Below, one piece after another: positions 35,559-46,361 of a DNA stretch of 64,000 nucleotides (the first letter of the stretch is position 1; each line of letters opens with the position of its first letter). The translations under genes and the position numbers were made by a program. The stretch is from Teichococcus wenyumeiae (GTDB lineage Bacteria; Pseudomonadota; Alphaproteobacteria; Acetobacterales; Acetobacteraceae). Below the pieces are notes generated by a model. The model was not told where the DNA came from, did not search any database, and was given only the letters and a program-made list of their open reading frames with translations. The stretch lies in contig NZ_RFLX01000004.1 of NCBI RefSeq assembly GCF_003696345.1, positions 186,001-250,000 on the forward strand, given 5' to 3'.

Positions 35559-36056
35559 CTAGAGCTTGTCGCCCCGCATCAGCCGGGACTTGTCCCGCTG
35601 CCAATCGCGCTCCGCGATGGCGTGGCGCTTGTCGGCCTTGGACTTGCCCTCGCCCACGCCCAGCACGACCTTGGCCAGGCCGCGGTCGTTGAACAGGATC
35701 TCCAGCGGCACCAGCGTGACGCCTTCACGCGTGATGGCGCCGGTCAGGGATTCCACCTGCTTCTTGTGCAGCAGCAGCTTGCGCGGCCGGCGCGGCTCGA
35801 AATGCGCCATGAAGCTGCCGGCCTGCCATTCGGGGATGTAGCAGTTGAACAGCCACATCTCCCCGTCCCGCTCGCCCGCCCAGGCATCGGCCAGGGCCGC
35901 GCGGCCGGAGCGGAGGGATTTCACCTCCGGCCCGATCAGCACGATCCCGGCCTCGAAGGTCTCACCGATCTTGTAGTCGAAGCGCGCCTTGCGGTTCTGC
36001 GCGGCGGTGCCGTGCGCGATCAGCGAGGATTTCTTCTTTTTGTCCTTGGCGGCCAT
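35559..36056 (-). CDS. smpB: SsrA-binding protein SmpB
   Basis: This 165-residue partner of tmRNA rescues stalled ribosomes. The OB-fold core is visible: GTAAQNRKARFDYKIGETFE near residue 17, VLIGPEVKSLRSGRAALADA near 37, PRRPRKLLLHKKQVESLTG near 90, and the basic C-terminal tail ERDWQRDKSRLMRG. It is seven bases after dapA, a frequent alphaproteobacterial pairing. The ssrA gene is not in the window. Confidence 0.97.
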   Translation of the reverse strand: MAAKDKKKKSSLIAHGTAAQNRKARFDYKIGETFEAGIVLIGPEVKSLRSGRAALADAWAGERDGEMWLFNCYIPEWQAGSFMAHFEPRRPRKLLLHKKQVESLTGAITREGVTLVPLEILFNDRGLAKVVLGVGEGKSKADKRHAIAERDWQRDKSRLMRGDKL

Positions 36057-36063
36057 TACGCTC

Positions 36064-36942
36064 TCAGTTCAGCAGCCCGGCGGAGACCATGGCGGCCTTC
36101 ACGCGGGCACGGGTGGATTCCGCCACCGGCGCCATGGGCAGGCGGCAGAAGGCGGAGGACTTCGCCAGCAGGCTGGCGGCGTACTTCACCGGCCCGGGCG
36201 AGGTCTCGCAGAACATCGCGTCGTGCACCGGCAGCAGCCGGTCCTGAATGGCCATGGCCTCGGCAAAGTTTCCGGCGGCCCAGGCGGCATGCATCTCGGC
36301 GCAGAGGCGCGGCGCGATATTGGCCGTCACGCTGATGCAGCCATGGCCGCCGGCGGCCAGGAAGGCGAGCGCCGTATGGTCCTCGCCCGAGAGCTGGCAG
36401 AAGTCGGGGCCGATGGCGGCGCGGGTATGCAGCGGGCGCGCCAGGTTGGCCGTCGCGTCCTTCACGCCCACGATGTTGGGGTGCTTCGCCAGCCGCGCCA
36501 TCGTCTCCACCGACATGTCCACGACCGAGCGGCCGGGGATGTTGTAGACCACGATCGGCAGGTCCACCGCATCGGCGATGGCGGTGAAGTGCAGGAACAT
36601 GCCTTCCTGCGTCGGCTTGTTGTAGTAGGGCGTGACGATCAGCGCCGCATCGGCGCCGGCTTCCTTGGCGTGGCGCGTCAGCTCGATGGCCTCATCGGTG
36701 CTGTTGCTGCCGGTGCCGGCGATCACCGGCACGCGGCCGGCCGTGGCCTCGACGCAGAGTTCCACCACGCGGCGGTGCTCGTCATGTGAGAGGGTCGGGC
36801 TTTCGCCCGTGGTGCCGACGGGAATCAGGCCCTGGGTGCCTTCGGCGATCTGCCATTCGCAGAGTTCCTGGAAGGCTTTCGCATCCAGCGACCCGTCCTC
36901 GGCCATCGGCGTGATCAGCGCGACGAGGGATCCCTTGAACAT
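36064..36942 (-). CDS. dapA: 4-hydroxy-tetrahydrodipicolinate synthase
   Basis: This 292-residue class I aldolase-fold enzyme condenses pyruvate with aspartate semialdehyde for lysine and meso-diaminopimelate synthesis. Landmarks are [18 protein letters not shown] near residue 40, [12 protein letters not shown] near 104 with the catalytic Tyr, [12 protein letters not shown] near 133, and the Schiff-base Lys in [11 protein letters not shown] near 161. The start ATG 36942 follows AAGGAAAG. It is divergent from slt, and its product feeds the peptidoglycan that slt remodels. Confidence 0.95.
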   Translation of the reverse strand: MFKGSLVALITPMAEDGSLDAKAFQELCEWQIAEGTQGLIPVGTTGESPTLSHDEHRRVVELCVEATAGRVPVIAGTGSNSTDEAIELTRHAKEAGADAALIVTPYYNKPTQEGMFLHFTAIADAVDLPIVVYNIPGRSVVDMSVETMARLAKHPNIVGVKDATANLARPLHTRAAIGPDFCQLSGEDHTALAFLAAGGHGCISVTANIAPRLCAEMHAAWAAGNFAEAMAIQDRLLPVHDAMFCETSPGPVKYAASLLAKSSAFCRLPMAPVAESTRARVKAAMVSAGLLN

Positions 36943-37121
36943 CGGAGCGGCTTTCCTTCCGGGAGAGGCATTGGGTTCCGCCGGCAGTGCTGCCGGCGTC
37001 AGAGGCGCGAAGCTAGGCGCGGCGAGGCTCCGGGACAAGCGTTGCGGGAATGTTTCACCGCCCTTGGCAACCCGATGTCTTCGCGACAAGTGGGGTTTGA
37101 TCGGCTAGGGTCCGCTCCGCC

Positions 37122-39158
37122 ATGCGCCGCCCTTGCCCTGCTCCCGCTCGACGCCCCACCCGCGCCCTGCTGCTGGCGCCCCTGCTCTTCGGCCTGGCAT
37201 TGCCGGCCGCCGCACAGCCCTGGGCCAATGAAAGCGCCCGCGCCGCCGGGCGCTCCGCCATCGCGGCGGCCAATGCCGGGCGCTGGCCGGATGCCGCGGC
37301 CCTGGCGGTGACGGCGGACCCGCTGGCGGCCAAGCTGGTGCAATGGATGCGCCTGCAGGTGCGCGGCATGGCCACGACGGAGGAGATCGCCGCCTTCCTC
37401 TCCGCCAACCCGGACTGGCCGATGCGCGCCACGCTGCTGGCCCGCGCCGAGGAACTGCTGCCCCTGATGCCCAGCGACGCGCTGGTGCTGCGACTTTATG
37501 AGCATGAGACACCGCGCAGCCTGGGCGCCGCGCAGGCACTGGCCGATGCCCGCCAGCGCCAGGGCGCCGACCCCCTGCCCATCCTGCGGCAGGCATGGCG
37601 AGAAGCCTCGGCGGAAGCGCCGGACGAAGCCGTCTTCCTGGCCCGCAACGCCGCCATCCTGACCCCCGATGACCACCGCTTCCGGTTCGAGCGCCTGGCC
37701 TGGGCCCGGCAGTTCGCCGCCGCCGCCCGGCTGCTGCCCATGCTGCCCGCCGAGGCCCAGGCCACCGCCAGCCAGCGCCTGGCCCTGGCCGCCGAGCGTC
37801 CGGGTGCCGAGGCGGGGTTGCCTGCCCGCCCCACCGACATCGGCATGGCCGCCGAATGGGCCCGCTTCCTGCGGCGCCAGGACCGCGATGCCGAGGCCGC
37901 CGCCGTCTGGCAGGCCGCCGAGCCGTTGCAGGAGAACCTGACGCCCCAGGCCGCCAGCGCCATCTGGACGGAGCGGCCGGTGCTGGCCCGCAAGCTGCTG
38001 CGGCTGGGCAACCCGCAGGCCGCCTGGCGCGTCGCCGCCCGGCACGGCCAGCCTGCCGATACCGCCGGGCTGCACGATGCCGAATTCCTGGCCGGCTTCA
38101 TTGCCCTGCGAAGGCTGAACGACCCGGCGCTGGCCGCCCGCCACTTCGCCGTGCTGGGGCAGGACAGCAGCAGCGTCATCACCCGCACCCGTGCCCATTA
38201 CTGGCGCGGCCGGGCCGCCGCCGCGCTGGGCCGCGCCACCGAGGCGCGCGACCACTATCTGGAAGCCGCCGCCCTGCCCACCGGCTTCTATGGTCAGCTT
38301 GGTGCCCTGGCGTTGGGGGAAACGGCGCCGCAGCTTTCCGCCCGCATCACCGCCGTGGTGCCGGCCACCCCCAGCGCCGCCGCCGCTTCCGCCTTCCTGG
38401 ACAAGGAGCTGGCACGGGCGGTGGTGACCCTGGCGGACCTGGGCGATACCAACCGCGCCCGCACCTTCCTGCTGCGGATCGAGGATCTGGCGCCCGACCC
38501 CGCCACCCAGGTGCTGACGGCGCGGCTGGCCAATTCCATCGGGCGGCCGGACCACGCGGTCTGGGTCGCCCGCCGCTCCGGCATCGATGGCGTGATGCTG
38601 CTGCCGGAGGGCTACCCAACGCCCTACCCCGTCACCAGCACCGGTCTGGCCGAGCCCGCCTTCATCAACGCCATCAGCCGGCAGGAAAGCAATTTCGACC
38701 CCGCCGCCGTCTCCCCCGCCAATGCACGCGGGCTGATGCAATTGCTGCCAGGCACGGCGGCGCAGGTGGCGCGGCAGATGGGCGTGCCGACCCAGGTGGC
38801 CTGGCTGACCACGCAGCCGCAGCACAATATCATGCTGGGCTCGCAGTATCTGGCGGACCAGATCGCGCGCTTCGGCAACCTCGCCATGGCGGCGGCGGCC
38901 TTTAACGCCGGGCCGCGCCGGGTGGAGGAATGGCTGGTCACCTATGGCGACCCGCGCCTCGGCCCCACCGCCGATGGCGGCGACATGATCGACTGGATCG
39001 AGCAGATCCCCTTCAACGAAACGCGCAACTACGTGCAGCGGGTGGTGGAGAATGCCGTCATCTACCGGGCGCTGGACCCCGGCACGGCGGCCCTGGACCA
39101 TCCGCTGAAGCCATGGCTGCCTTCGGGCAGCCTGATGCCGGCAACGGCGGCACGATGA
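37122..39158 (+). CDS. slt: soluble-type lytic transglycosylase (Slt70-like)
   Basis: This 678-residue periplasmic enzyme cleaves glycan strands to release anhydromuropeptides. The signal peptide ends LPAAAQP near residue 30. A long helical superhelix with repeated Ala-rich TPR-like pairs spans roughly residues 40-480. The C-terminal SLT domain holds the catalytic Glu (about 522) in ISRQESNFDP, then ANARGLMQLLPGTA and the AFNAGPRRVEEWL motif. It heads slt-pgpA-cinA, overlapping pgpA by ATGA. Confidence 0.93.
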   Translation: MRRPCPAPARRPTRALLLAPLLFGLALPAAAQPWANESARAAGRSAIAAANAGRWPDAAALAVTADPLAAKLVQWMRLQVRGMATTEEIAAFLSANPDWPMRATLLARAEELLPLMPSDALVLRLYEHETPRSLGAAQALADARQRQGADPLPILRQAWREASAEAPDEAVFLARNAAILTPDDHRFRFERLAWARQFAAAARLLPMLPAEAQATASQRLALAAERPGAEAGLPARPTDIGMAAEWARFLRRQDRDAEAAAVWQAAEPLQENLTPQAASAIWTERPVLARKLLRLGNPQAAWRVAARHGQPADTAGLHDAEFLAGFIALRRLNDPALAARHFAVLGQDSSSVITRTRAHYWRGRAAAALGRATEARDHYLEAAALPTGFYGQLGALALGETAPQLSARITAVVPATPSAAAASAFLDKELARAVVTLADLGDTNRARTFLLRIEDLAPDPATQVLTARLANSIGRPDHAVWVARRSGIDGVMLLPEGYPTPYPVTSTGLAEPAFINAISRQESNFDPAAVSPANARGLMQLLPGTAAQVARQMGVPTQVAWLTTQPQHNIMLGSQYLADQIARFGNLAMAAAAFNAGPRRVEEWLVTYGDPRLGPTADGGDMIDWIEQIPFNETRNYVQRVVENAVIYRALDPGTAALDHPLKPWLPSGSLMPATAAR

Positions 39159-39652
39159 GCAAGCATGCCGAGCTTCCGGCGAATTTGCCGGAAGCCGCTC
39201 CCTCCGCCATTCCTGCCGGCCTGCCGCGCTTCATCGCCAGCATGGGCGGGATAGGCTTCCTGCGCCCGGCGCCGGGCACCTGGGGCTCGGCCCTGGTGCT
39301 GCCGGTGGCGCTGGCGGGGTGGGAGGCAAGCCTCGCGCTGGGGCTGCTGCTGTCGCTGCTGGGCTGGTGGGCCCTGGTCCGGCTGCCGGAAGCGCGGCAG
39401 GACCCAAGCTGGGTGGTGGTGGATGAAGGCGCCGGGCAGTCCATCGCCCTGGCGGCACTGCCGGCGGCGGGCGTCACGGGCGTGCTGCTGGCCTTCCTGC
39501 TGTTCCGTGCCTTCGATATCCTGAAGCCCGGCCCGGTGGGCTGGGCCGACCGCCGCAAGGGCGCCGCCGGCGTCATGCTGGACGACATCATCGCCGGCGC
39601 CCTGGCCGCCGCCCTGCTGCTGGCCGCCCGCTGGATGGGAGTGACCCTGTAG
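39155..39652 (+). CDS. pgpA: phosphatidylglycerophosphatase A
   Basis: This 165-residue inner-membrane phosphatase makes phosphatidylglycerol from its phosphate. The family signature is visible: GIGFLRPAPGTWGSA near residue 33, DPSWVVVDEGAGQS near 85, LFRAFDILKPGPVGWADR near 115 and GVMLDDIIAGALAA near 140. Four hydrophobic helices match the family. It begins within the slt stop (ATGA) and ends two bases before cinA. Confidence 0.95.
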   Translation: MSKHAELPANLPEAAPSAIPAGLPRFIASMGGIGFLRPAPGTWGSALVLPVALAGWEASLALGLLLSLLGWWALVRLPEARQDPSWVVVDEGAGQSIALAALPAAGVTGVLLAFLLFRAFDILKPGPVGWADRRKGAAGVMLDDIIAGALAAALLLAARWMGVTL

Positions 39653-39654
39653 CC

Positions 39655-40167
39655 ATGCTGCCCCCCGAGATTCTGGAACAGGCCGAGCTGCTGCTGCAGA
39701 TCCTGCAATCGCGCGGCATCACCCTGGCCACCGCCGAATCCTGCACCGGCGGGCTGGTGGCGGCGGCGGTCACGGCCGTCCCCGGTTCCTCCGCCACGCT
39801 GCTGGGCGGCTATGTCACCTATTCCAACGAAGCCAAGGCGAAGTCGGTGGGCGTGGACCCGGCGCTGATCGCCCGCCTCGGCGCCGTCAGCGGCGAGGTG
39901 GCGGCGGCCATGGCCGAAGGCGCGGCGCGCGAGTCGGGCGCCACTATGGGCATCTCCACTACCGGCATCGCCGGGCCTGGCGGGGGCACCGATACCAAGC
40001 CTGTCGGGCTGGTCTATATCGGCTTGGCCATGGCCGGGCGCCCGACGCGGGTGGAGCGCCATGTCTTCCCCGGAGACCGCACGGCGGTGCGGGCGGCGAC
40101 GGTCGCCACCGCTTTCCGCATGGCGGCCGAAGAAGCCGCTGTTACTTCCCCTGGCAAAACGCACTGA
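39655..40167 (+). CDS. pncC: CinA C-terminal family protein, nicotinamide-nucleotide amidase
   Basis: This 170-residue stand-alone CinA C-terminal domain deamidates nicotinamide mononucleotide for NAD recycling. Landmarks are TLATAESCTGGLVAAAVTAV near residue 22, with the catalytic Ser in AESCTGG, then GGYVTYSNEAKAKSVGVD near 56 and ISTTGIAGPGGGTDTKPVG near 100. The N-terminal MoCF-like half of full CinA is absent, as is usual for pncC. It is third in slt-pgpA-pncC. Confidence 0.9.
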   Translation: MLPPEILEQAELLLQILQSRGITLATAESCTGGLVAAAVTAVPGSSATLLGGYVTYSNEAKAKSVGVDPALIARLGAVSGEVAAAMAEGAARESGATMGISTTGIAGPGGGTDTKPVGLVYIGLAMAGRPTRVERHVFPGDRTAVRAATVATAFRMAAEEAAVTSPGKTH

Positions 40168-40190
40168 TCGCGGCTAGAAGCGGCCCCGCC

Positions 40191-40577
40191 ATGATGACAG
40201 TCCTGCTGGTCCTGCACCTTATCGTCACCCTCGCGCTGATCGGCGTTGTGCTGCTGCAGCGCAGCGAGGGCGGCGGGCTCGGCATTGGCTCCTCCGGGGG
40301 CATGGGCTCGTTCATGACCGGGCGCGGCACGGCCAACCTGCTGACCCGCACCACCGGCGTGCTGGCCACGCTGTTCATGGTGCTGGCGCTGGCCATGGCG
40401 CTGCTGGGCCGCGGCCAGTCCCGCCCCGGCTCCATCCTGGACCTGCCGCCCGGCCCCGCCATCCCCTCGGTGCCGACCAGCCAGGCGCCGGGCCCGAACC
40501 CCAGCACCACGCAGCAGCCGACGACGACCCCGGCCCAGCCGGCGGCTCCGGCGCAGCCTTCGGTGCCGACGAACTGA
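40191..40577 (+). CDS. secG: preprotein translocase subunit SecG
   Basis: This 128-residue SecYEG subunit has a first helix MTVLLVLHLIVTLALIGVVL and the conserved cytosolic loop LLQRSEGGGLGIGSSGGM near residue 24, then FMTGRGTANLLTRTTGVLAT and a second helix. A Pro/Thr/Gln-rich tail of about 45 residues is longer than in E. coli but normal for alphaproteobacteria. It follows pncC by 23 bases and precedes pyrG, as in many relatives. Confidence 0.95.
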   Translation: MMTVLLVLHLIVTLALIGVVLLQRSEGGGLGIGSSGGMGSFMTGRGTANLLTRTTGVLATLFMVLALAMALLGRGQSRPGSILDLPPGPAIPSVPTSQAPGPNPSTTQQPTTTPAQPAAPAQPSVPTN

Positions 40578-40602
40578 CATCGCCGCAGGCGGCGAGGTTT
40601 CC

Positions 40603-40636
40603 GGGCGCGGGAGGCGATGCCTCCGGCGCCCTTTTT
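40603..40636 (+). terminator. rho-independent terminator after secG
   Basis: GGGCGCGGGAGGC pairs with GCCTCCGGCGCCC (one mismatch) around GAT and is followed by TTTTT at 40632-40636. Confidence 0.93.
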
Positions 40637-40744
40637 GTGTGAGCAAGGCGCAGCGGGACCCGGGAGCCCGATGCGGCGCAGCAGAGCAGCGTTGCCGTTC
40701 TAGCGGGTTCCCGTGACCCCTGCGGCTTGGTAGAAAGGTGGCCC

Positions 40745-42373
40745 ATGACGCGGTTCGTTTTCATCACCGGCGGCGTGGTTTCCTCCCTCGGCAAAGGTAT
40801 CGCGGCGGCCAGCCTCGCTGCCCTGTTGCAGGCCCGGGGCCACAAGGTCCGCCTGCGCAAGCTCGACCCCTATCTCAACGTCGATCCGGGCACGATGTCC
40901 CCGTATCAGCACGGTGAGGTCTTCGTCACCGACGACGGCGCCGAGGCCGATCTGGACCTCGGCCACTATGAGCGCTTCACCGGCGTGCATGCGACCAAGG
41001 GGGACAGCTACACCTCCGGCCGCATCTATGCCGAGGTGATCGCGAAGGAGCGCCGGGGCGACTATCTCGGCGGCACCGTGCAGGTCATCCCGCACATCAC
41101 CGATGCCATCAAGGAAGCCGCCACGGCCGACACGGACGGGCTGGACTTCGTGCTGATCGAGGTCGGCGGCACTGTGGGCGACATCGAGTCCCTGCCCTTC
41201 CTGGAAGCCCTGCGCCAGTTGCACAACGAGCTGGGCCCGCAGCGCAGCCTCTTCATGCACCTGACGCTGGTGCCCTACATCCCCTCGGCCGGCGAGCTGA
41301 AGACCAAGCCGACGCAGCACAGCGTCAAGGAGCTGCTGGGCCTGGGCATCCAGCCGCAGATCCTGCTCTGCCGCTGCGACCGCCCGATTCCCGAGAACGA
41401 GCGCCGCAAGATCGCGCTGTTCTGCAACGTGCGGCCCGAGAGCGTGATCCCGGCCCTGGATGCCAGCAGCATCTACGCGGTGCCGCTGCAGTACCACCAG
41501 GAAGGCCTGGACCGTGAAGTGCTGCGCCACTTCGGCATGTCGGTCTATGGCGAGCCGAAGCTGGACCGCTGGAACCGCATCGTCCATCGCCTGACCAACC
41601 CCGAGGGCGAGGTGAACATCGCCATCGTGGGCAAGTACATCTCGCTGCTCGATGCCTATAAGTCGCTGGCGGAAGCCCTGGTGCATGGCGGCATCCAGCA
41701 CGGGGTGAAGGTTAACCTGAAATGGGTGGACAGCCAGGTCTTCGAGACGCCCAACGCGGTGGACCGCCTGGCGGGCATCCACGGCATCCTGGTGCCCGGC
41801 GGCTTCGGCGAGCGTGGCGCCGAGGGCAAGATCGAGGCCGTGCGCTTCGCCCGCGAGCACAAGGTGCCCTTCCTGGGCATCTGCTTCGGCATGCAGATGG
41901 CGGTGATCGAGGCGGCGCGGAACCTGGTGGGGCTGGAGAAGGCCTCCTCCACCGAGTTCGGCCCCTGCGAGGAGCCGGTGGTCGGCCTGATGACCGAGTG
42001 GCTGCGCGGCAACGAGCGTGAGAAGCGCGGGGCGGAGGGCGACCTGGGTGGCACCATGCGCCTGGGTTCCTACCCGGCCACGCTGGCCGAGGGATCGCTG
42101 GTGCAGCGGGTCTATGGCACCTCGGAGATCATGGAGCGCCACCGCCACCGCTACGAGGTGAATATCGGCTACCGCGAGCGGCTGGAGGAAGCCGGCCTGA
42201 AGTTCTCCGGCCTGTCGCCGGACGGGCTGCTGCCGGAAATCGTGGAATATCCCGATCACCCCTGGTTCATCGGCGTGCAGTACCACCCTGAGCTGAAGTC
42301 CAAGCCCTTCGATCCGCACCCGCTCTTCGCCGGCTTCGTCGGTGCCGCGGTGAAGCAGGCGCTGCTGGTCTAA
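40745..42373 (+). CDS. pyrG: CTP synthase
   Basis: This 542-residue enzyme aminates UTP to CTP using glutamine. The synthetase half opens [20 protein letters not shown] with the ATP loop and continues [20 protein letters not shown] near residue 40. The class I glutaminase half has the oxyanion GGFGERG near 350, the nucleophile in [10 protein letters not shown] near 380 and the His-Glu in YHPELKS near 515. ATG 40745 has AAAGG seven bases upstream. Length is standard. It sits between secG and eno with its own terminators on both sides. Confidence 0.98.
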   Translation: MTRFVFITGGVVSSLGKGIAAASLAALLQARGHKVRLRKLDPYLNVDPGTMSPYQHGEVFVTDDGAEADLDLGHYERFTGVHATKGDSYTSGRIYAEVIAKERRGDYLGGTVQVIPHITDAIKEAATADTDGLDFVLIEVGGTVGDIESLPFLEALRQLHNELGPQRSLFMHLTLVPYIPSAGELKTKPTQHSVKELLGLGIQPQILLCRCDRPIPENERRKIALFCNVRPESVIPALDASSIYAVPLQYHQEGLDREVLRHFGMSVYGEPKLDRWNRIVHRLTNPEGEVNIAIVGKYISLLDAYKSLAEALVHGGIQHGVKVNLKWVDSQVFETPNAVDRLAGIHGILVPGGFGERGAEGKIEAVRFAREHKVPFLGICFGMQMAVIEAARNLVGLEKASSTEFGPCEEPVVGLMTEWLRGNEREKRGAEGDLGGTMRLGSYPATLAEGSLVQRVYGTSEIMERHRHRYEVNIGYRERLEEAGLKFSGLSPDGLLPEIVEYPDHPWFIGVQYHPELKSKPFDPHPLFAGFVGAAVKQALLV

Positions 42374-42401
42374 GGGCCGATATCCGCGCAAAGGCGGCCA
42401 A

Positions 42402-43789
<1,388 letters not shown>

Positions 43790-43796
43790 AGCAACA

Positions 43797-43823
43797 GCCG
43801 GGCGCAATTCTGTTGCGCCCGGC
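43797..43823 (+). terminator. 11-bp perfect hairpin after eno, no T-run
   Basis: GCCGGGCGCAA (43797-43807), loop TTCTG, then the full complement at 43813-43823, starting seven bases after the eno stop. Confidence 0.5.
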
Positions 43824-43908
43824 ACTCCTGCCTTGCGCCCGCCGCAGGGCTGATTTTTACCTGACATCGTGAACGGCCATTCAGAATCGGCCGTGAAAGA
43901 GGATGCCG

Positions 43909-44232
43909 ATGCGGGCGATCAAGCGAGTGCTGAGCGTGCTCTTCGTTCCGGCGGTTTTTGCCGGGCTGTGCTGGCATTTCGCCTGGTATGCGGTGCATGG
44001 GCCGCGCGTCGGCTCGCTGGCGCGGGAAGCCAAGGCGGCCGAGATCGCTTCGGCCAAGATCGACCTGGCCAAGGCCGAGGCGCAGCGCGACAGCATGGAA
44101 CGCCGCGTCGCTGGCCTGCGTGGCGACCTGATCGACCGGGACCAGCTGGATGAACGCGCCCGCGCCCTGCTGAACATGGTCGGCAAGGACGAGTTCGTCG
44201 CCCCCTACGGCCCCGGCAAGCAGCTTTTCTAG
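43909..44232 (+). CDS. ftsB: FtsB/DivIC septum formation initiator family protein
   Basis: This 107-residue bitopic membrane protein has a single helix (VLSVLFVPAVFAGLCWHFAW near residue 7) followed by a coiled coil (EIASAKIDLAKAEAQRDSME) and a conserved C-terminal region DQLDERARALLNMVGKDEFV. FtsB links FtsQ and FtsL in the divisome. I chose ATG 43909 because AGAGG lies six bases upstream; the ATG at 43903 abuts it. Its position after eno is diagnostic. Its stop TAG is shared within CTAG with the convergent LysR gene. Confidence 0.9.
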   Translation: MRAIKRVLSVLFVPAVFAGLCWHFAWYAVHGPRVGSLAREAKAAEIASAKIDLAKAEAQRDSMERRVAGLRGDLIDRDQLDERARALLNMVGKDEFVAPYGPGKQLF

Positions 44233-45104
44233 CCCGCCAGTTCCAGCAGTGCCCGCGCGGCGCTGCTGGCATAGCGCTCCCGGTGCCGCAGCGCCTTGAA
44301 GCTGCGCGGCGGCAGTGACACCCCTGCCCTCGCCAGCAGCCCTGCGGCCAGATGCGGCGCCGCCGCGCGCTCCGACACCACCGCCGCGCCGCCGCCGCCT
44401 TCCACCGCCGCCAGCACTGCCTCGTTGGAGGGCAGTTCCAGCGCAACCTCCACATCGTCCAGCGACAGGCCGAGGCGCGGCAGCAGCACCTCGAAGGCCG
44501 CACGGGTGCCGGAGCCGGGCTCACGCATGATCCAGGCGGTTTCGGTCAGCCGGGCATGCGGCACAGGCTCGCCAGAACCCCAGGAATGGTTCAGCCCCAC
44601 CACCACGATCAACTGGTCCGCCGCCAGTGGGATCTGGATCAGCGCCGGTTCCTCCACCTCGCCTTCCACGAAGCCCAATTCGGTGGAGCCATCCATCAGC
44701 GCCTGCACCACGCTGGTGGTATTGCCGGCGGTGACGCGCACCTGCACCCCCGGATGGCTGGCGCGGAAGCGCACCAGCAGCGGCGGCAACCAGTAGCTGG
44801 CCACGGTCTGGCTGGCCTGCACCGCCAGCGTGCCGCGCCGGGCGCCGCCCAGTTCCGACAGCACCAGTTCCGCCGCCTGGGCACGGGCCAGTACCCGCTC
44901 CGCCTCCGTGCGGAAGATGCGCCCGGCCTCGGTGAGTTCGATCCGCCGACCGACCCGGTGGAAGAGCGAGATGCCATGCCGGTTCTCCAGCGCCCGGATG
45001 GCGGCGCTGACGGCTGATTGCGTGAGGTTCAGGGCCTCGGCGGCGCGGGTGACATGCTCACGCTCCGCCACCGCCACGAAGATGCGGAGCTGATCCAGGG
45101 TCAT
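44229..45104 (-). CDS. LysR-family regulator (YeiE-like)
   Basis: This 291-residue regulator has an N-terminal winged helix (LRIFVAVAEREHVTRAAEA, then NLTQSAVSAAIRALENRHG near residue 27) and a type 2 periplasmic-binding fold with GTLAVQASQTVASYWLPPLL near 92. The segment AWIMREPGSGTRAAFEVLL near 190 matches the CysL/YeiE subgroup. It is divergent from the YeiH-family gene, like yeiE next to yeiH in E. coli, and probably regulates it through the palindromes in between. Confidence 0.88.
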   Translation of the reverse strand: MTLDQLRIFVAVAEREHVTRAAEALNLTQSAVSAAIRALENRHGISLFHRVGRRIELTEAGRIFRTEAERVLARAQAAELVLSELGGARRGTLAVQASQTVASYWLPPLLVRFRASHPGVQVRVTAGNTTSVVQALMDGSTELGFVEGEVEEPALIQIPLAADQLIVVVGLNHSWGSGEPVPHARLTETAWIMREPGSGTRAAFEVLLPRLGLSLDDVEVALELPSNEAVLAAVEGGGGAAVVSERAAAPHLAAGLLARAGVSLPPRSFKALRHRERYASSAARALLELAG

Positions 45105-45109
45105 GCGCC

Positions 45110-45159
45110 ATCAATCGAATTTTTCGAACGGAATGACAAGAACATCCCGTTGGATTGAT
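45110..45159. promoter_or_regulatory. LysR-type operator region between lysR and yeiH
   Basis: TCGAA-TTT-TTCGA (45115-45127) is a perfect palindrome with the T-N11-A form typical of LysR boxes, six bases beyond the lysR start. A second repeat, ATCAATC (45110-45116) and GATTGAT (45153-45159), spans it. The stretch is AT-rich compared with its surroundings and must hold both divergent promoters. Confidence 0.55.
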
Positions 45160-45205
45160 AAGTCTCCCTGGCCCAGAAGGTCCCTGAAACGAAACGGTTA
45201 CCTGC

Positions 45206-46252
45206 ATGTCCTCCGCTGCTACGCGTCCCCGGGACGTCTCCCTCCCCTGGCTCGACAAATCCCGAGAGTTGCTGCCCGGCCTGCTGCTCTGCGCCGCTGT
45301 GGTGCTGGTGGCGGAGCTTCTGCAAGCCGCCGAGGTCGCGCTCTTTGGCCGCGCATGGCTGGAAAGCCTGGTGCTGGCCATTCTGATCGGTACGGTCGTG
45401 CGCAGCGTCTGGACGCCGCCGAAGCGCTTCAATGCGGGCATCGCCTTCAGCGCCAAGATGCTGCTGGAGATCGCGGTTATGCTGCTCGGCGCCTCGCTCA
45501 GCCTGCGGGCGATGCTGGCCGCCGGGCCGGTGCTGTTGCTGGGCATCGCCGCGGTGGTGGCCGTGTCCCTGGCCTTTTCCTTCGGCATCGGCCGCATGCT
45601 GGGGCTGCCGACCAAGATGGCCGTGCTGGTGGCCTGCGGCAATTCCATCTGCGGCAATTCGGCCATCGCCGCCGCCGCGCCGGTGATCGGGGCGGATGCC
45701 AAGGATGTCGCCTCTTCTATCGCTTTCACTGCGGTGCTGGGCGTGCTGGTGGTGCTGTTGCTGCCGCTGCTGATGCCGCTGCTGGGGCTCAATGAGCTGC
45801 AATACGGCGTGCTCGCCGGCCTAACTGTTTATGCCGTGCCGCAGGTCCTGGCTGCCACGGCCCCCGTCGCGGCCCTGAGCGTGCAGATTGGCACCCTGGT
45901 GAAGTTGGTGCGGGTGCTGATGCTCGGACCTGTGGTGCTGGGGCTGTCGCTGGTGGCGGGCCGCACGGGTGGCAAAAAGCCGCCGCTGTCGCGGCTGGTG
46001 CCATGGTTCATCCTGGGCTTTCTGGCCCTGGCCGGGCTGCGGGCCGCCGGCCTGCTGCCGGAAGCGGCGCTGGGCCCGATCTCCACGATGGCTGGCGTGC
46101 TCACGGTACTTTCCATGGCGGCGCTGGGGCTTGGTGTCGATGTGCGGGTGGTGGCCCGGGCCGGCGCGCGCGTGACGGCGACGGTCGTGCTTTCCCTGCT
46201 GGCGCTGGGCGCCGCGGCGCTGGGGCTGATCCACCTGCTGCCGCCTGTTTGA
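45206..46252 (+). CDS. yeiH: YeiH-family (UPF0324) putative sulfate exporter
   Basis: This 348-residue inner-membrane protein has about 10 hydrophobic segments. Family motifs are FNAGIAFSAKMLLEIAVMLL near residue 76, the GNSICGNSAIAAAAPVIGAD region near 147-166, and LTVYAVPQVLAATAPV near 208. Some relatives are called sulfate or sulfonate exporters, but the substrate is not settled. The LysR gene is divergent. A 14-bp hairpin follows the stop codon. Confidence 0.88.
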   Translation: MSSAATRPRDVSLPWLDKSRELLPGLLLCAAVVLVAELLQAAEVALFGRAWLESLVLAILIGTVVRSVWTPPKRFNAGIAFSAKMLLEIAVMLLGASLSLRAMLAAGPVLLLGIAAVVAVSLAFSFGIGRMLGLPTKMAVLVACGNSICGNSAIAAAAPVIGADAKDVASSIAFTAVLGVLVVLLLPLLMPLLGLNELQYGVLAGLTVYAVPQVLAATAPVAALSVQIGTLVKLVRVLMLGPVVLGLSLVAGRTGGKKPPLSRLVPWFILGFLALAGLRAAGLLPEAALGPISTMAGVLTVLSMAALGLGVDVRVVARAGARVTATVVLSLLALGAAALGLIHLLPPV

Positions 46253-46262
46253 CGGAACCAGA

Positions 46263-46295
46263 GCGCCGAGGGGCGGTTATTCCGCCCCTCGGCGC
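46263..46295. terminator. 14-bp perfect hairpin between convergent yeiH and M20 genes
   Basis: GCGCCGAGGGGCGG (46263-46276), loop TTATT, and the exact complement at 46282-46295, 10 bases past the yeiH stop. No T-run follows on either strand. Confidence 0.55.
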
Positions 46296-46361
46296 GCAAC
46301 CGAAGCCGGGGCGCGCGGTTCTGGCTTTATGCTGGCCCTCACCCCTCGCGCCCCAGCCTCC

